Below are positions 6,116 to 14,087 of a stretch of 14,787 nt of DNA, in pieces (position 1 is the stretch's first letter; each line of letters starts with the position of its first letter). The stretch is from contig DGSB01000094.1 of assembly GCA_002390045.1 (NCBI GenBank), forward strand, positions 1 through 14,787, read 5' to 3'. The notes below the pieces were generated by a model. The model saw nothing but the letters and a program-made list of their open reading frames with translations, searched no databases and was not told the origin of the DNA. A program made the position numbers and the translations under genes. This DNA comes from Fibrobacter sp. UBA4373 (GTDB lineage: Bacteria > Fibrobacterota > Fibrobacteria > Fibrobacterales > Fibrobacteraceae).

Positions 6116-9100
6116 GCTTTTCTACGCTTTCCATTCGACGCCCGGTGCTTGTCACGGTGTTCTCTTTGGGCATTGTGCTGATTGGAGCCTTTGGGGCGTC
6201 AAATTTGGGTATTCGTGAATATCCGAATGTCGATTCTCCGATCATTACGGTCCGTACTACTTATACAGGCGCAAATGCTTCCGTGGTAGAAACGGAAGTC
6301 ACCGAAATCATTGAGGCTTCGGTAAACAGCGCTTCGGGCATTAAATCTTTGACTTCCACGAGTTCTGATGGAAGTTCTACGATCCGCGCGGAATTCGAAG
6401 TGGGAACAGACCTTGAAGCGGCTGCGAATGATATCCGCGACCGAGTTTCCCGAGTGCAGAGAAAGCTCCCGGACGGTGCTGATGCGCCTGTCGTTTACAA
6501 GTCCGATTCGGATTCCGATCCGATTTTGATTGCGAGTTTGCTTTCGGATACTCGCGATGCAATGGAACTTTCGGAACTCGCGACGAATGTGGTGAAGGAA
6601 CGCTTGCAGACGATTGCTGGCGTTTCGGAAGTGAATCTGTGGGGTGCAAAGACCCCTGTAGTCCGCATTTGGCTGGATCCTCTCCGCATGAAGGCGATGG
6701 GCGTAACGGTTTCGGACATTTCTTCGGCGATTTCGGTAGAAAACGAAGAACTTCCGGCGGGAAAGATAGAAGGCCAGACGATGGATCTTTCCATTCGTAC
6801 GCTCGGCCGTTTGGAATCCCCTTCGGATTTCAATGCGATTCCGGTGAAGACCGCTTCGGACGGCACTATTGTCAAACTTTCCGATGTGGCACAGGTCCAT
6901 TATGAACCGAAGGATACGCGTACCGGTTTTAAGCGCAACGGCAAGAACGTGATTTCGGTTGCGGTCGTTGCACAGCCCGGTTCGAACCATGTGGCGATTG
7001 CTGACGAATTTTACAAACGCGTGGAAGCGCTTCGCCGCGATTTGCCTTCGGACATCCAGATTTTAAGCGGACGCGATACTTCGATCAATATTCGCTCTTC
7101 GATCAAGGAAGTCATCGAAACGATTTTTATTTCGTTCTTGCTGGTGATCGCTGTGATCTTCCTCTTTTTGCGGGAAGCGCGCACGACTCTCATTCCGATG
7201 GTCGTGATTCCCGTTTCGATTGTGGGAAGCTTTTTTGTCCTTTACATCTTTGGATTCTCGATCAACGTGCTGACCCTTTTGGCGATGGTGCTTGCGATTG
7301 GCCTTGTGGTGGACGATGCTATTGTGATCGTGGAAAATATTTACCAGAAAATTGAACGCAATATGTCGCCGAAGGCGGCTGCGGTGGCGGGCATTCAGGA
7401 AATCTTTTTTGCGGTAATCGCGACTTCCGTTGTGTTGATGGCCGTGTTTGTGCCGATGCTTGCCCTGGGCGGAACGACTGGACTTCTTTTCCGCGAATTT
7501 GTGACGGTGATGATTGGAACGGTCGTGATTTCGACCTTCTGCGCTCTGACGCTCACACCGATGCTTTGCGCAAAGATTTTACGGGTGCAAAAGAAGGGCG
7601 TGCTGTACAATGCGACAGAACCTTTCTTTGAATGGCTGAACGAAATTTACAACAAACTCTTGAATGCATTTCTTCGCGTCCGCGGGCTGATTTTTGTCAT
7701 CATCGGCGTGTTGATGGTAGCGGCCTATTTTTGCTTTACGAACCTTTCGAGCGAAATGGCTCCGCAAGAAGACAGCAACATGTTCATGGTGAATATTTCG
7801 GCTCCGGAAGGCACTGGCCTTGGCCAGACGAAAAAAATGACCGAAGCCTTTGTGGAAGAAATGACCGCCCTCATGGATTCGACGGAATATGAAGAAATTC
7901 AATCGGGCGCACGCTCGGGCGGAAGTTCCATGATTCGTGTCAGCTTGAACCGTGACAAATCCAAACGCCGTTCGCAAAGTGAAATTGCGCGGCAGGTGCA
8001 AATTTTGGGCGCCAGTTATCCGGATTTGCGGGTGATGGTCTTTGAACCGCAGAGCATTAGCACGAGCCGTGGCGGCTTGCCGGTACAGTTCGTTTTGCAG
8101 GCAAGCGATATCGAAGTCTTGCGGGAACTTTTGCCAAAGTTTACCGCCGAAGCGGAAAAGAGCCCGATCTTTAGCGTGGTCAATGCGGATCTGAAATTTA
8201 CGAAGCCGGAGCTTCATATCGAAATCAATCGTGAAAAGGCCCATGACCAGGATGTTTCCGTCGATGACATTGCCAAGACGATCGCTCTCACGATGGGTGA
8301 CCAGACTTATGGGGAATTTTACAAGGACGGCCGCCAGTACGATATTATTGGAGCGGTTCCGTATCAGTACCGAGCTTCGCCGACGAACCTTGACGAATTG
8401 AGCGTTCGCAATGGCTCCGGGGAAATGGTCTCGGTTTCGAACTTTATCACTTATACGGAAAAGTCGGCGTCGCCTTCGCTGCCTCGCTATAATCGCTTTA
8501 GCGCGGCGACGATTTCGGCGGGACTCATGCCTGGAAAGACTGTGGGCGATGGCGTTGCAGAAATGCGCCGTATTGCCAAAACGGTGATTCCGGATTCGTT
8601 GAATATTCAGACAGAACTCACAGGAACTTCGAAGGAATATGAAGAAAGTTCTTCGGGGCTTTATGTGGTGTTCCTGCTTGCGCTGGCGTGCATTTTCCTT
8701 GTGCTCGCGGGCCAGTTTGAAAGTTACCGATCCCCGTTTGTAACCTTCTTTACGGTGCCGCTTGCCATCGCCGGGGCTGTGATCTCTCTCTATTTCTTTG
8801 GTCAAACGTTGAATATTTTCAGTGAAATCGCTTTGATCCTTTTGCTTGGCCTTGTGACCAAAAACGGTATTTTGATTGTGGAATTTGCAAACCAGATTGC
8901 GGAACGTACGGGCTGCTCTCGGCTGGCGGCGGCAAAGAAGGCTGCTCGTTTGCGCTTCCGCCCGATCCTCATGACGAGCCTTTCGACGGTTCTGGGGGCG
9001 GTTCCTTTGATTATGACGGGAACGCCAAGCCGCGTTGCAATGGGCATTACGATTGTGTGCGGCTTGACGTTTGCGACGTTCTTGACGTTGTTCGTTGTGC

Positions 9101-10518
9101 CTGCGGCGTACTCCTTCTTTGCCGGACGTCCGGACCGTAATGCGGCAGTGGACCCGGAAGCGAATGCCGACCCGAATTCCGGCGTGAAGCTTGCTTCGAT
9201 GCTCTTGCCTGCTATTTTTGCAGGTGTGATGCTCCTTCCGCAGGCGGCCAGTGCTGCGGTACTTTCGCCCGAAGAGGCGGTACGGACCGCCTTGGAAAAG
9301 AATGCGACCGCTCTGATCTATGAAGAAAATGTAAAAAGCGCCGAGGCGAATGTGAAAAGTTCGCGCAAGGGCCTTTTGCCGACCGTGGATCTTTCGCTTT
9401 CTCGCTATTACACCTATGGCGATGAATATTCCAAAACGCAGGCGGGAATCAAAACCGATGTCGATGACGACTTGGGGCATAGCGATGCGTTCCAGATCGC
9501 GGTCAATTATACGGTTTTTGATGGCTTTAGCGATATTTCTTCGTACAAGGCTAGCAAGGCCCAGGTCGAAAGTTCCAAGGCCGCTTTGAGATCCGAAAGG
9601 GAATCGCTTGCGGCGAACGTGCTTACGGCTTACTTTAATGCGGTGAATGCGAAGTCTGCGCTCGTGCTTTCGGATTCGAACCTTTCCGTTTCAAGAGAAC
9701 GTCGCGAACTTGCAAAGAACAAGTATGAAGCGGGTGCGGTGACCCGGCTCGATTTTCTTTCTGCACAGATGGATTTTTCGAGCGATAGCGCCGCGAACCT
9801 TTCGCTCGAATCGAAACTTTCTTCCGCCATCCGGACTTTGGACGAACTCTTGGGCGGGGGAGTCATCCGCAGCGGAAACGATTTGCCGGATTCGATCGAT
9901 GTGGATCGGGATCCTCTTTGGAAGACCGCCGAAGGATTTGCTGCTGCAAAAGAAAAAGCCTTGGAAAATAACGCAGAGCTTGCATCGGCAAAAGCCCAGA
10001 TGAAATATGCACAGGTAAACCGCCAAGGATCGAATTCGAATCTTTATCCAAAGCTCAATTTGCACGGTTCCTGGAATGCGACAGCGAGCGAATCGGATAA
10101 ATCCAATCCTGCCGAAGCGAATAGCCAGTATTTTAAGGTCGGTGCCGCTTTGACCTGGAACCTTTTTAACGGTTTTGCTGACAATGCGGCTTCGGAATCG
10201 GCAAAAATTGCGGAGCGTTCTGCGGGATTGCAGGTAGAAAATGTACGCCTGAATGTGGAAACGAATGTGGCGAATGCTGTCGATTCGCATTTGCGCGCTC
10301 TCGAAGCGCTGGAAGTCGCCGAAGGCAATGCGAACCTCGCGTCCGAAATGCTGAATCTTGGCGAAGAGCGCCTGAAGGCGGGGAACATTACGAATTTTGA
10401 ATTCCGCGAAACGCAGAGCCAGTGGAGGTCCGCTCGTGAAGCCTTGCTTTCGGCCCGCATTTCGGTGCGGACTGCGGAAATTCAGGTAAAGCTTTTGACG
10501 GGAGAAATCCTGAAATAG
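6112..10518 (+). CDS. Fused RND efflux pump and TolC-like outer-membrane channel, 1468 residues
   Basis: Residues 1-1003 are a complete HAE1/AcrB-type RND permease. TM1 is at about 11-31 and the first periplasmic domain starts with REYPNVDSPIITV. TM2-6 include GLVVDDAIVIVEN with proton-relay D401 and D402. TM7 is at about 525-544, then the second periplasmic domain, and TM8-12 (about 851-1003) include GLVTKNGILIVEF with K917. A linker (1004-1024) leads to VKLASMLLPAIFAGVMLLPQ ending in AASA (1025-1048), which looks like a Sec signal peptide with an ASA-A cleavage site. Residues 1049-1468 are a TolC family channel with two outer-membrane-efflux repeats (VLSPEEAVRTALEKN at the start; second repeat from about AKEKALENNAEL; final EIQVKLLTGEIL). 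Lengths of both parts match free-standing proteins. The RND C-terminus is cytoplasmic, so the extra hydrophobic segment would send the channel into the periplasm. It overlaps the adaptor gene by 4 bases. Confidence 0.95.
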   Translation: MSFSTLSIRRPVLVTVFSLGIVLIGAFGASNLGIREYPNVDSPIITVRTTYTGANASVVETEVTEIIEASVNSASGIKSLTSTSSDGSSTIRAEFEVGTDLEAAANDIRDRVSRVQRKLPDGADAPVVYKSDSDSDPILIASLLSDTRDAMELSELATNVVKERLQTIAGVSEVNLWGAKTPVVRIWLDPLRMKAMGVTVSDISSAISVENEELPAGKIEGQTMDLSIRTLGRLESPSDFNAIPVKTASDGTIVKLSDVAQVHYEPKDTRTGFKRNGKNVISVAVVAQPGSNHVAIADEFYKRVEALRRDLPSDIQILSGRDTSINIRSSIKEVIETIFISFLLVIAVIFLFLREARTTLIPMVVIPVSIVGSFFVLYIFGFSINVLTLLAMVLAIGLVVDDAIVIVENIYQKIERNMSPKAAAVAGIQEIFFAVIATSVVLMAVFVPMLALGGTTGLLFREFVTVMIGTVVISTFCALTLTPMLCAKILRVQKKGVLYNATEPFFEWLNEIYNKLLNAFLRVRGLIFVIIGVLMVAAYFCFTNLSSEMAPQEDSNMFMVNISAPEGTGLGQTKKMTEAFVEEMTALMDSTEYEEIQSGARSGGSSMIRVSLNRDKSKRRSQSEIARQVQILGASYPDLRVMVFEPQSISTSRGGLPVQFVLQASDIEVLRELLPKFTAEAEKSPIFSVVNADLKFTKPELHIEINREKAHDQDVSVDDIAKTIALTMGDQTYGEFYKDGRQYDIIGAVPYQYRASPTNLDELSVRNGSGEMVSVSNFITYTEKSASPSLPRYNRFSAATISAGLMPGKTVGDGVAEMRRIAKTVIPDSLNIQTELTGTSKEYEESSSGLYVVFLLALACIFLVLAGQFESYRSPFVTFFTVPLAIAGAVISLYFFGQTLNIFSEIALILLLGLVTKNGILIVEFANQIAERTGCSRLAAAKKAARLRFRPILMTSLSTVLGAVPLIMTGTPSRVAMGITIVCGLTFATFLTLFVVPAAYSFFAGRPDRNAAVDPEANADPNSGVKLASMLLPAIFAGVMLLPQAASAAVLSPEEAVRTALEKNATALIYEENVKSAEANVKSSRKGLLPTVDLSLSRYYTYGDEYSKTQAGIKTDVDDDLGHSDAFQIAVNYTVFDGFSDISSYKASKAQVESSKAALRSERESLAANVLTAYFNAVNAKSALVLSDSNLSVSRERRELAKNKYEAGAVTRLDFLSAQMDFSSDSAANLSLESKLSSAIRTLDELLGGGVIRSGNDLPDSIDVDRDPLWKTAEGFAAAKEKALENNAELASAKAQMKYAQVNRQGSNSNLYPKLNLHGSWNATASESDKSNPAEANSQYFKVGAALTWNLFNGFADNAASESAKIAERSAGLQVENVRLNVETNVANAVDSHLRALEALEVAEGNANLASEMLNLGEERLKAGNITNFEFRETQSQWRSAREALLSARISVRTAEIQVKLLTGEILK
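9184..9255 (+). other. Internal signal-peptide-like segment and relic start at the pump-channel junction
   Basis: Codons 1025-1048 of the fusion read V-K-L-A-S-M, then a hydrophobic core, then AASA before AVLSPEEA. If GTG 9184 is read as a start, the product is a normal TolC-type precursor (M-K-L-A-S-M...). The same GTG lies in GTGA, so a pump gene one frame over would end at TGA 9185-9187, overlapping this start just as the adaptor and pump genes overlap by ATGA. No clear Shine-Dalgarno sequence precedes GTG 9184 or ATG 9199. A separately translated channel is therefore possible but not well supported. Confidence 0.6.
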
Positions 10519-10557
10519 CGAATTCGGCACCGAAAAGGCGACTATTTCACGTTTTTT
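10511..10557 (+). terminator. Rho-independent terminator of the efflux operon
   Basis: TGAAATAG (10511-10518, including the stop codon) pairs with CTATTTCA (10542-10549). Inside it TTCG/CGAA forms a small second stem. CG and six T (10552-10557) follow. This is the clearest terminator on the plus strand and separates the efflux genes from the next gene. Confidence 0.75.
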
Positions 10558-10580
10558 ACATCCCATTTAGCAAGAATAAT
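10553..10580 (+). promoter_or_regulatory. Candidate promoter of the secreted-protein gene
   Basis: AATAAT (10575-10580) matches five of six -10 bases. A T-rich -35 region (TTTTTA at 10553-10558, spacing 16, or TTTACA at 10555-10560, spacing 14) overlaps the terminator T tract. Transcription would start near 10587, only about 7 bases before the ATG, which agrees with the lack of a Shine-Dalgarno sequence there. Confidence 0.3.
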
Positions 10581-10593
10581 CTAATTCATAGAT

Positions 10594-11610
10594 ATGAATA
10601 GAATCCTTTGTTTGGTGGTATGCTTGGCCGCTTTTCTTTTTGCCGAAGAAAAGCTTCCCGTTTATAAAACAGATAATCCTTCGTCGCAGGTAATCGGCTA
10701 TTTGACCGTTTCGGATAAGGTGGAAGAACTTCCGATTCCGCCGAAAAAGAAGAAGGTGGTGAAGTATGTGAAGCAGCGCGATTCCAAAAAGAAAAAGCGC
10801 GTGGTGCAATATGTGGAACTCCCCCCGGGACCTCCTCCCGAATACATTCCGGTGAAGACTCGGTTTGCGAAGAAAGGTTATGTGCGCCGGGCGGATCTTG
10901 CCCGGATGAAGGAACGGGCGACGGACTTAAGCGGCATCTATTCTTCTCCGACGGGAAGCGTGGTGCTGACCAAATCCCCGAATTCCCCGGGGCGGTTCAA
11001 TATTGTCATTCAGAATGGGCATGGAAAATTCCGCGCTGCGATTTCGATGGGGAACGTGCAGGCGAAGACTCAGTTTGGGCATACGCGCTTCAGCTATTCG
11101 GAACCGGGTTGCAACGTGGATGTGGATCTGTTTGAACGCAGGGTACGCGTGGCGCAAAAGGGTTGCGAAGAATACAACAGCTCCCAGAACAAGCTCGAAG
11201 GCGCCTATGACGAGTACAAGGAATACCGCCATCGTGCCGAAGTCTTTAACGATCCGGAAGTGACTGCAAAGTTCCGCAAGTTTGTCTGGTGTCCAGAAGG
11301 CCCGAGTTCGTGCGAAAAAATCCGGGACGAAGACGGCTGTGACGTGGAAATCGTGTGGAGCAAGGATTCCCGTGGAATGATCGAACGTCATTGCGACGAC
11401 CGGGTTCACAAGTACCGCCCCATGGAAAGCATGATCCCGCACAAGCAAGACTTTTACAACGGAGAAAAACCGATCATGGTCAAGGCGAAACGCACCGACA
11501 TGGCAAACGAATGGATGATCTGGTCTTACTATCCGGAAGCGAAGCGCTTTAAGATGGTGCGGCAGGGAATGCGTGCCGATGCCGCCTACATGGAAATTTA
11601 CGAGCCGTAA
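10594..11610 (+). CDS. Secreted protein of unknown function with a possible SH3-like domain and six cysteines
   Basis: I do not recognise this 338-residue protein. It starts with a signal peptide (hydrophobic core 4-16, likely cleavage after A17). Residues 20-100 (LPVYKTDNPSSQVIGYL, later KKGYVRRADL) resemble a bacterial SH3-like fold. It would be split by a basic, proline-rich insert with a near-repeat: KKKKVVKYV at 51-59 and KKKKRVVQYV at 65-74, then PPGPPPEY. Residues 110-210 form a beta-rich block (LSGIYSSPTGSVVL ... EPGCNVDVDLF ... CEEYNSSQNKLEGAY). Residues 228-338 are a second block holding most of the cysteines. The mature form has C173, C191, C233, C240, C249 and C267, an even number that suits periplasmic disulfides. 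No Shine-Dalgarno is seen before ATG 10594. It is monocistronic and convergent with typA. Codon use matches its neighbours. Confidence 0.85.
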   Translation: MNRILCLVVCLAAFLFAEEKLPVYKTDNPSSQVIGYLTVSDKVEELPIPPKKKKVVKYVKQRDSKKKKRVVQYVELPPGPPPEYIPVKTRFAKKGYVRRADLARMKERATDLSGIYSSPTGSVVLTKSPNSPGRFNIVIQNGHGKFRAAISMGNVQAKTQFGHTRFSYSEPGCNVDVDLFERRVRVAQKGCEEYNSSQNKLEGAYDEYKEYRHRAEVFNDPEVTAKFRKFVWCPEGPSSCEKIRDEDGCDVEIVWSKDSRGMIERHCDDRVHKYRPMESMIPHKQDFYNGEKPIMVKAKRTDMANEWMIWSYYPEAKRFKMVRQGMRADAAYMEIYEP

Positions 11611-11618
11611 TTTTTGGC

Positions 11619-11650
11619 AAAAAAAAATCCCGCGGAGTTCCGCGGAATTT
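11619..11650. terminator. Two-way terminator between the secreted-protein gene and typA
   Basis: CCGCGG-AGTT-CCGCGG (11630-11645) is a strong GC stem. On the minus strand it is followed by nine T (complement of A 11619-11627), an ideal terminator for typA. On the plus strand AATTTTCT follows, enough to stop the convergent gene as well. Confidence 0.85.
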
Positions 11651-11670
11651 TCTGTTCAAAAGCAAAGAGA

Positions 11671-13527
11671 TTAATCTTCGTCTTCTTCGACCGGAGACTT
11701 CGATTCCTGCTTACGCTTGTGCGGATCGAGCGTGATCTTGCGGAGGCGGAGAGCCACCGGGGTCACTTCGACGCATTCGTCATCGTTGATGAACGTGACG
11801 CATTCTTCGAGGGTCATGCGGCGGTACGGCGTGAGCTGAATGTTGTCGTCGGAAGCCTTGGAACGCATGTTCGTCAGGTGCTTACCCTTCGTCGCATTCA
11901 CGATGATATCGGTTGTACGGTTGTGTTCGCCGATGATCATGCCCGGATAGACTTCGGTTGCAGGCGGAATGAAGAGTGTGCCGCGGTCTTCGAGCTTGGC
12001 GAGAGCGTAGCTTGCGGCTGCACCCGGTTCCTTCGCAATGAGAACGCCGTTCGTACGTGCCGGAATGTCGCCCTTGTACGGTTCGAAGCCGAGGAAGAGG
12101 GACTGGGAAACCGCGTAACCCTTGGAAAGGGAAAGGAGCTTTGCACGGACACCGAGAAGGCCGCGGCTCGGAATCTTGTATTCGAGGCTCACACGGTTGT
12201 TTTCATCGGTCTGCATATCGACCATTTCGCCCTTACGACGGCCGAGTTCTTCGATAATCGGGCCGCTGTATTCGGACGGGACTTCCACCTTGAAGGTTTC
12301 CATCGGTTCGAGAAGCTTGCCGTTTTCGTCTTTCTGGAAAATCACCTGCGGAGAGCCGATGGTGAATTCATAAAGTTCGCGACGCATGCTTTCGACGAGA
12401 ATCGTCAAGTGGAGGATGCCACGGCCAGAGACCTTGAATGTAGATGCACCGTCGGCCTTTTCGACGAGAAGGGCCGGGTCGGCCATGTGTGCGCGTTCAA
12501 GACGTTCCGCAAGGTTGTTACCCGTAAGGAACTTACCGCCATCCTTGCCGGCGAGCGGGGAAGTGTTCACCGTGAAGAGCATGGAGATGGTCGGCGGGTC
12601 GATGTGAATGCGCGGGAGGCTAACCGGCTTGTCCGCAGCGGAAAGCGTATCGCCGATATCGAAGGTTTCAAGGCCTGCAATCTGGATGATTTCACCCGGA
12701 CCGGCTTCGTCGATCGGAGAAGACTGAATTCCGTCGTAATGGAGAATCTTCTGGATGCGGATGGTCTTGACCTTCGGAGCGTCCGTGTCGTTATCGGTCA
12801 TGAAGCTCTGGGCGACCGTCATGCCGGTCTTGAATGTACCCTGCTGGACGCGGCCTACAGCCATACGTCCGAGGAAGCTCGAATATTCGAGAGTGCTGAT
12901 CTGAAGAAGCGGAGCCGCATTCGGGTCGCCCTTCGGAGCCGGAATCTTGTCGATGACGAGATCCATCAAGATGCGAAGGTCGCCATCCGGATCGTCGATT
13001 TCCTTACGGCAGATGCCCTTACGGCCGCTGGCGTACACGCAAGAGAAGTCAAGCTGAGATTCGTTTGCGTCGAGTTCGCAGAAAAGGTCGAAAACTTTGT
13101 CCAAGGCATTGTGCGGATTGCAACCGTCGCGGTCGATCTTGTTGATGACGACGATCGGGGTAAGGCCGAGTTGGAGAGCCTTTTGCGTCACAAAGCGAGT
13201 CTGGGCCATCGGGCCTTCGAAAGCGTCCACCACGAGGAGCACGCCGTCAACGGTTCCGAGAACGCGTTCCACCTGGCCGCCAAAGTCCGCGTGCCCCGGT
13301 GTATCGACGATGTTGATGTGGTACCCTTTATAGTTCACGCTGGCGTTCTTCGAAAGAATGGTAATGCCACGTTCGCGTTCGATTGCTCCAGAGTCCATCA
13401 CGCGTTCGTTCACTTCTTCACCTTCGTGGAACGTGCCGCATTGTTTAAGAATCTGGTCCACGAGCGTTGTTTTACCGTGGTCGACGTGTGCGATAATCGC
13501 AATGTTTCTGATTTTATTTTGATCCAT
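11671..13527 (-). CDS. typA: Ribosome-associated translational GTPase TypA/BipA
   Basis: TypA/BipA is an EF-G-like GTPase that binds the 70S ribosome and helps 50S assembly and growth under stress such as cold. The 618-residue protein shows the G motifs in order: AHVDHGKT (13-20), RERGIT (51-56, switch I), DTPGH (75-79) and NKID (129-132). Domains II, III and V follow, and the BipA-specific C-terminal domain starts near GMIIGEHNRTTDIIVN. The end, KRKQESKSPVEEDED, is an acidic tail slightly longer than usual (family about 590-610). The start is ATG 13527, giving MDQNKIRNIAIIAHVDHGK. An in-frame extension to 13698 would run antisense into ruvX and has no homology-like content. AGGA lies about 10 bases before the ATG. 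It is divergent from ruvX. LepA and EF-G are ruled out by length and C-terminal sequence. Confidence 0.97.
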   Translation of the reverse strand: MDQNKIRNIAIIAHVDHGKTTLVDQILKQCGTFHEGEEVNERVMDSGAIERERGITILSKNASVNYKGYHINIVDTPGHADFGGQVERVLGTVDGVLLVVDAFEGPMAQTRFVTQKALQLGLTPIVVINKIDRDGCNPHNALDKVFDLFCELDANESQLDFSCVYASGRKGICRKEIDDPDGDLRILMDLVIDKIPAPKGDPNAAPLLQISTLEYSSFLGRMAVGRVQQGTFKTGMTVAQSFMTDNDTDAPKVKTIRIQKILHYDGIQSSPIDEAGPGEIIQIAGLETFDIGDTLSAADKPVSLPRIHIDPPTISMLFTVNTSPLAGKDGGKFLTGNNLAERLERAHMADPALLVEKADGASTFKVSGRGILHLTILVESMRRELYEFTIGSPQVIFQKDENGKLLEPMETFKVEVPSEYSGPIIEELGRRKGEMVDMQTDENNRVSLEYKIPSRGLLGVRAKLLSLSKGYAVSQSLFLGFEPYKGDIPARTNGVLIAKEPGAAASYALAKLEDRGTLFIPPATEVYPGMIIGEHNRTTDIIVNATKGKHLTNMRSKASDDNIQLTPYRRMTLEECVTFINDDECVEVTPVALRLRKITLDPHKRKQESKSPVEEDED

Positions 13528-13572
13528 CTTGGATATCCTATTTTGGGTACGCTGGTACTCTTTATTTGGCGC

Positions 13573-13580
13573 GAAATTTA
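13573..13580 (-). promoter_or_regulatory. Candidate -10-type box for typA
   Basis: On the minus strand TAAATTTC matches seven of eight positions of TAnnTTTG. It would give a leader of roughly 40 bases before ATG 13527. It rests on similarity to the Bacteroidota-type element only. Confidence 0.22.
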
Positions 13581-13610
13581 GAAAATTTTCGATAGCTTGG
13601 CTTTTGTTTT

Positions 13611-13618
13611 TATATTTG
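13611..13618 (+). promoter_or_regulatory. Candidate promoter element of ruvX (TATATTTG)
   Basis: TATATTTG is an exact match to TAnnTTTG. Its distance to the GTG at 13623 would place the RNA start at or within a few bases of the start codon, so the ruvX mRNA may be leaderless. No distinct -35 hexamer is seen. Confidence 0.4.
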
Positions 13619-13622
13619 GGAC

Positions 13623-14033
13623 GTGAATTATTTAGGCATTGACTACGGTGAACATCGCGTCGGGATCGCTTTTGCGGATTCCGAAATGAAATGGGCATTT
13701 GCCCGTGAAACGATCGATCAGAAAAAGACCGACCTGATGACGCGTCTTGCCGAACTCGTCAAATTGAATAAAATCGACATTTTTGTGGTCGGCATGCCGT
13801 ACCGCCCTGACGGAAGAAAGGACGGCAAGAACGTGGTCGTCGAAGAATTTGTGCGCACTCTCGCGGAACGCTTTCCCGAGATCCCGATCAAGACGGAAGA
13901 CGAAGCCTATACGTCGGTCGCCGCCTTGCAGGAAACGAGTTATCTGAAAAAGAAAAAGAAGCAGCAGGACAAGGGCCTTGTGGACCGCCTCGCCGCGCAG
14001 CATATTCTGCAATCCTATCTGGATAATCATTGA
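13623..14033 (+). CDS. ruvX: RuvX/YqgF family RNase H-fold nuclease (pre-16S rRNA processing, Holliday junction type)
   Basis: The family acts in 5' maturation of 16S rRNA in E. coli (YqgF) and in some species cuts Holliday junctions. The 136-residue protein is the usual size. It has LGIDYGEHRVGIAFAD (acidic D7), VGMPYRPDG (56-64, family VGLPxxxDG), DEAYTS (93-98, in place of the common DERLTT, so the usual Arg is Ala) and LVDRLAAQHILQSYL (D121). The three acidic positions of the active site are kept. A lysine-rich loop (KKKKK at 109-113) precedes the last helix. The start is GTG 13623, chosen because LGIDYG must be at the very N-terminus; the only upstream purine run, GGGA, is too close for a normal RBS. 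It is divergent from typA and convergent with the amt gene. Confidence 0.92.
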   Translation: MNYLGIDYGEHRVGIAFADSEMKWAFARETIDQKKTDLMTRLAELVKLNKIDIFVVGMPYRPDGRKDGKNVVVEEFVRTLAERFPEIPIKTEDEAYTSVAALQETSYLKKKKKQQDKGLVDRLAAQHILQSYLDNH

Positions 14034-14058
14034 TTGCTTCAAGGAATGTCCCTGTGAC

Positions 14059-14087
14059 AAAAAAAGACGCCCGCTTTCGCGAGCGCC
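14059..14087 (-). terminator. Rho-independent terminator of the amt gene
   Basis: On the minus strand GGCGCTCGC-GAAA-GCGGGCGTC folds into a 9-bp stem with two G-U pairs and a GNRA-type loop, followed by seven T. On the plus strand the same bases give two A-C mismatches and only TTTT after the stem, so it works best for amt and poorly for ruvX. Confidence 0.85.

Noticed and set aside
9100..9260. The pump-channel fusion as a plain sequencing frameshift
   Set aside because: No frame shift is needed to read the fusion. Codons on both sides and in the linker fit the genome's usage. It stays open only as the one-base scenario listed under findings.
7579..9480. 633-codon open frame on the minus strand opposite the pump
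   Set aside because: The translation is rich in Arg, His and Asn as expected for an antisense shadow, and the plus strand encodes clear RND motifs throughout.
11614..13581. 655-codon open frame on the plus strand opposite typA
   Set aside because: It is a shadow of the typA codons. The minus-strand frame has all G motifs of TypA and the plus-strand translation resembles no protein and has skewed composition.
13528..13698. 57-codon N-terminal extension of typA
   Set aside because: It runs antisense through ruvX and the intergenic region, while ATG 13527 gives the conserved family N-terminus and has an RBS.
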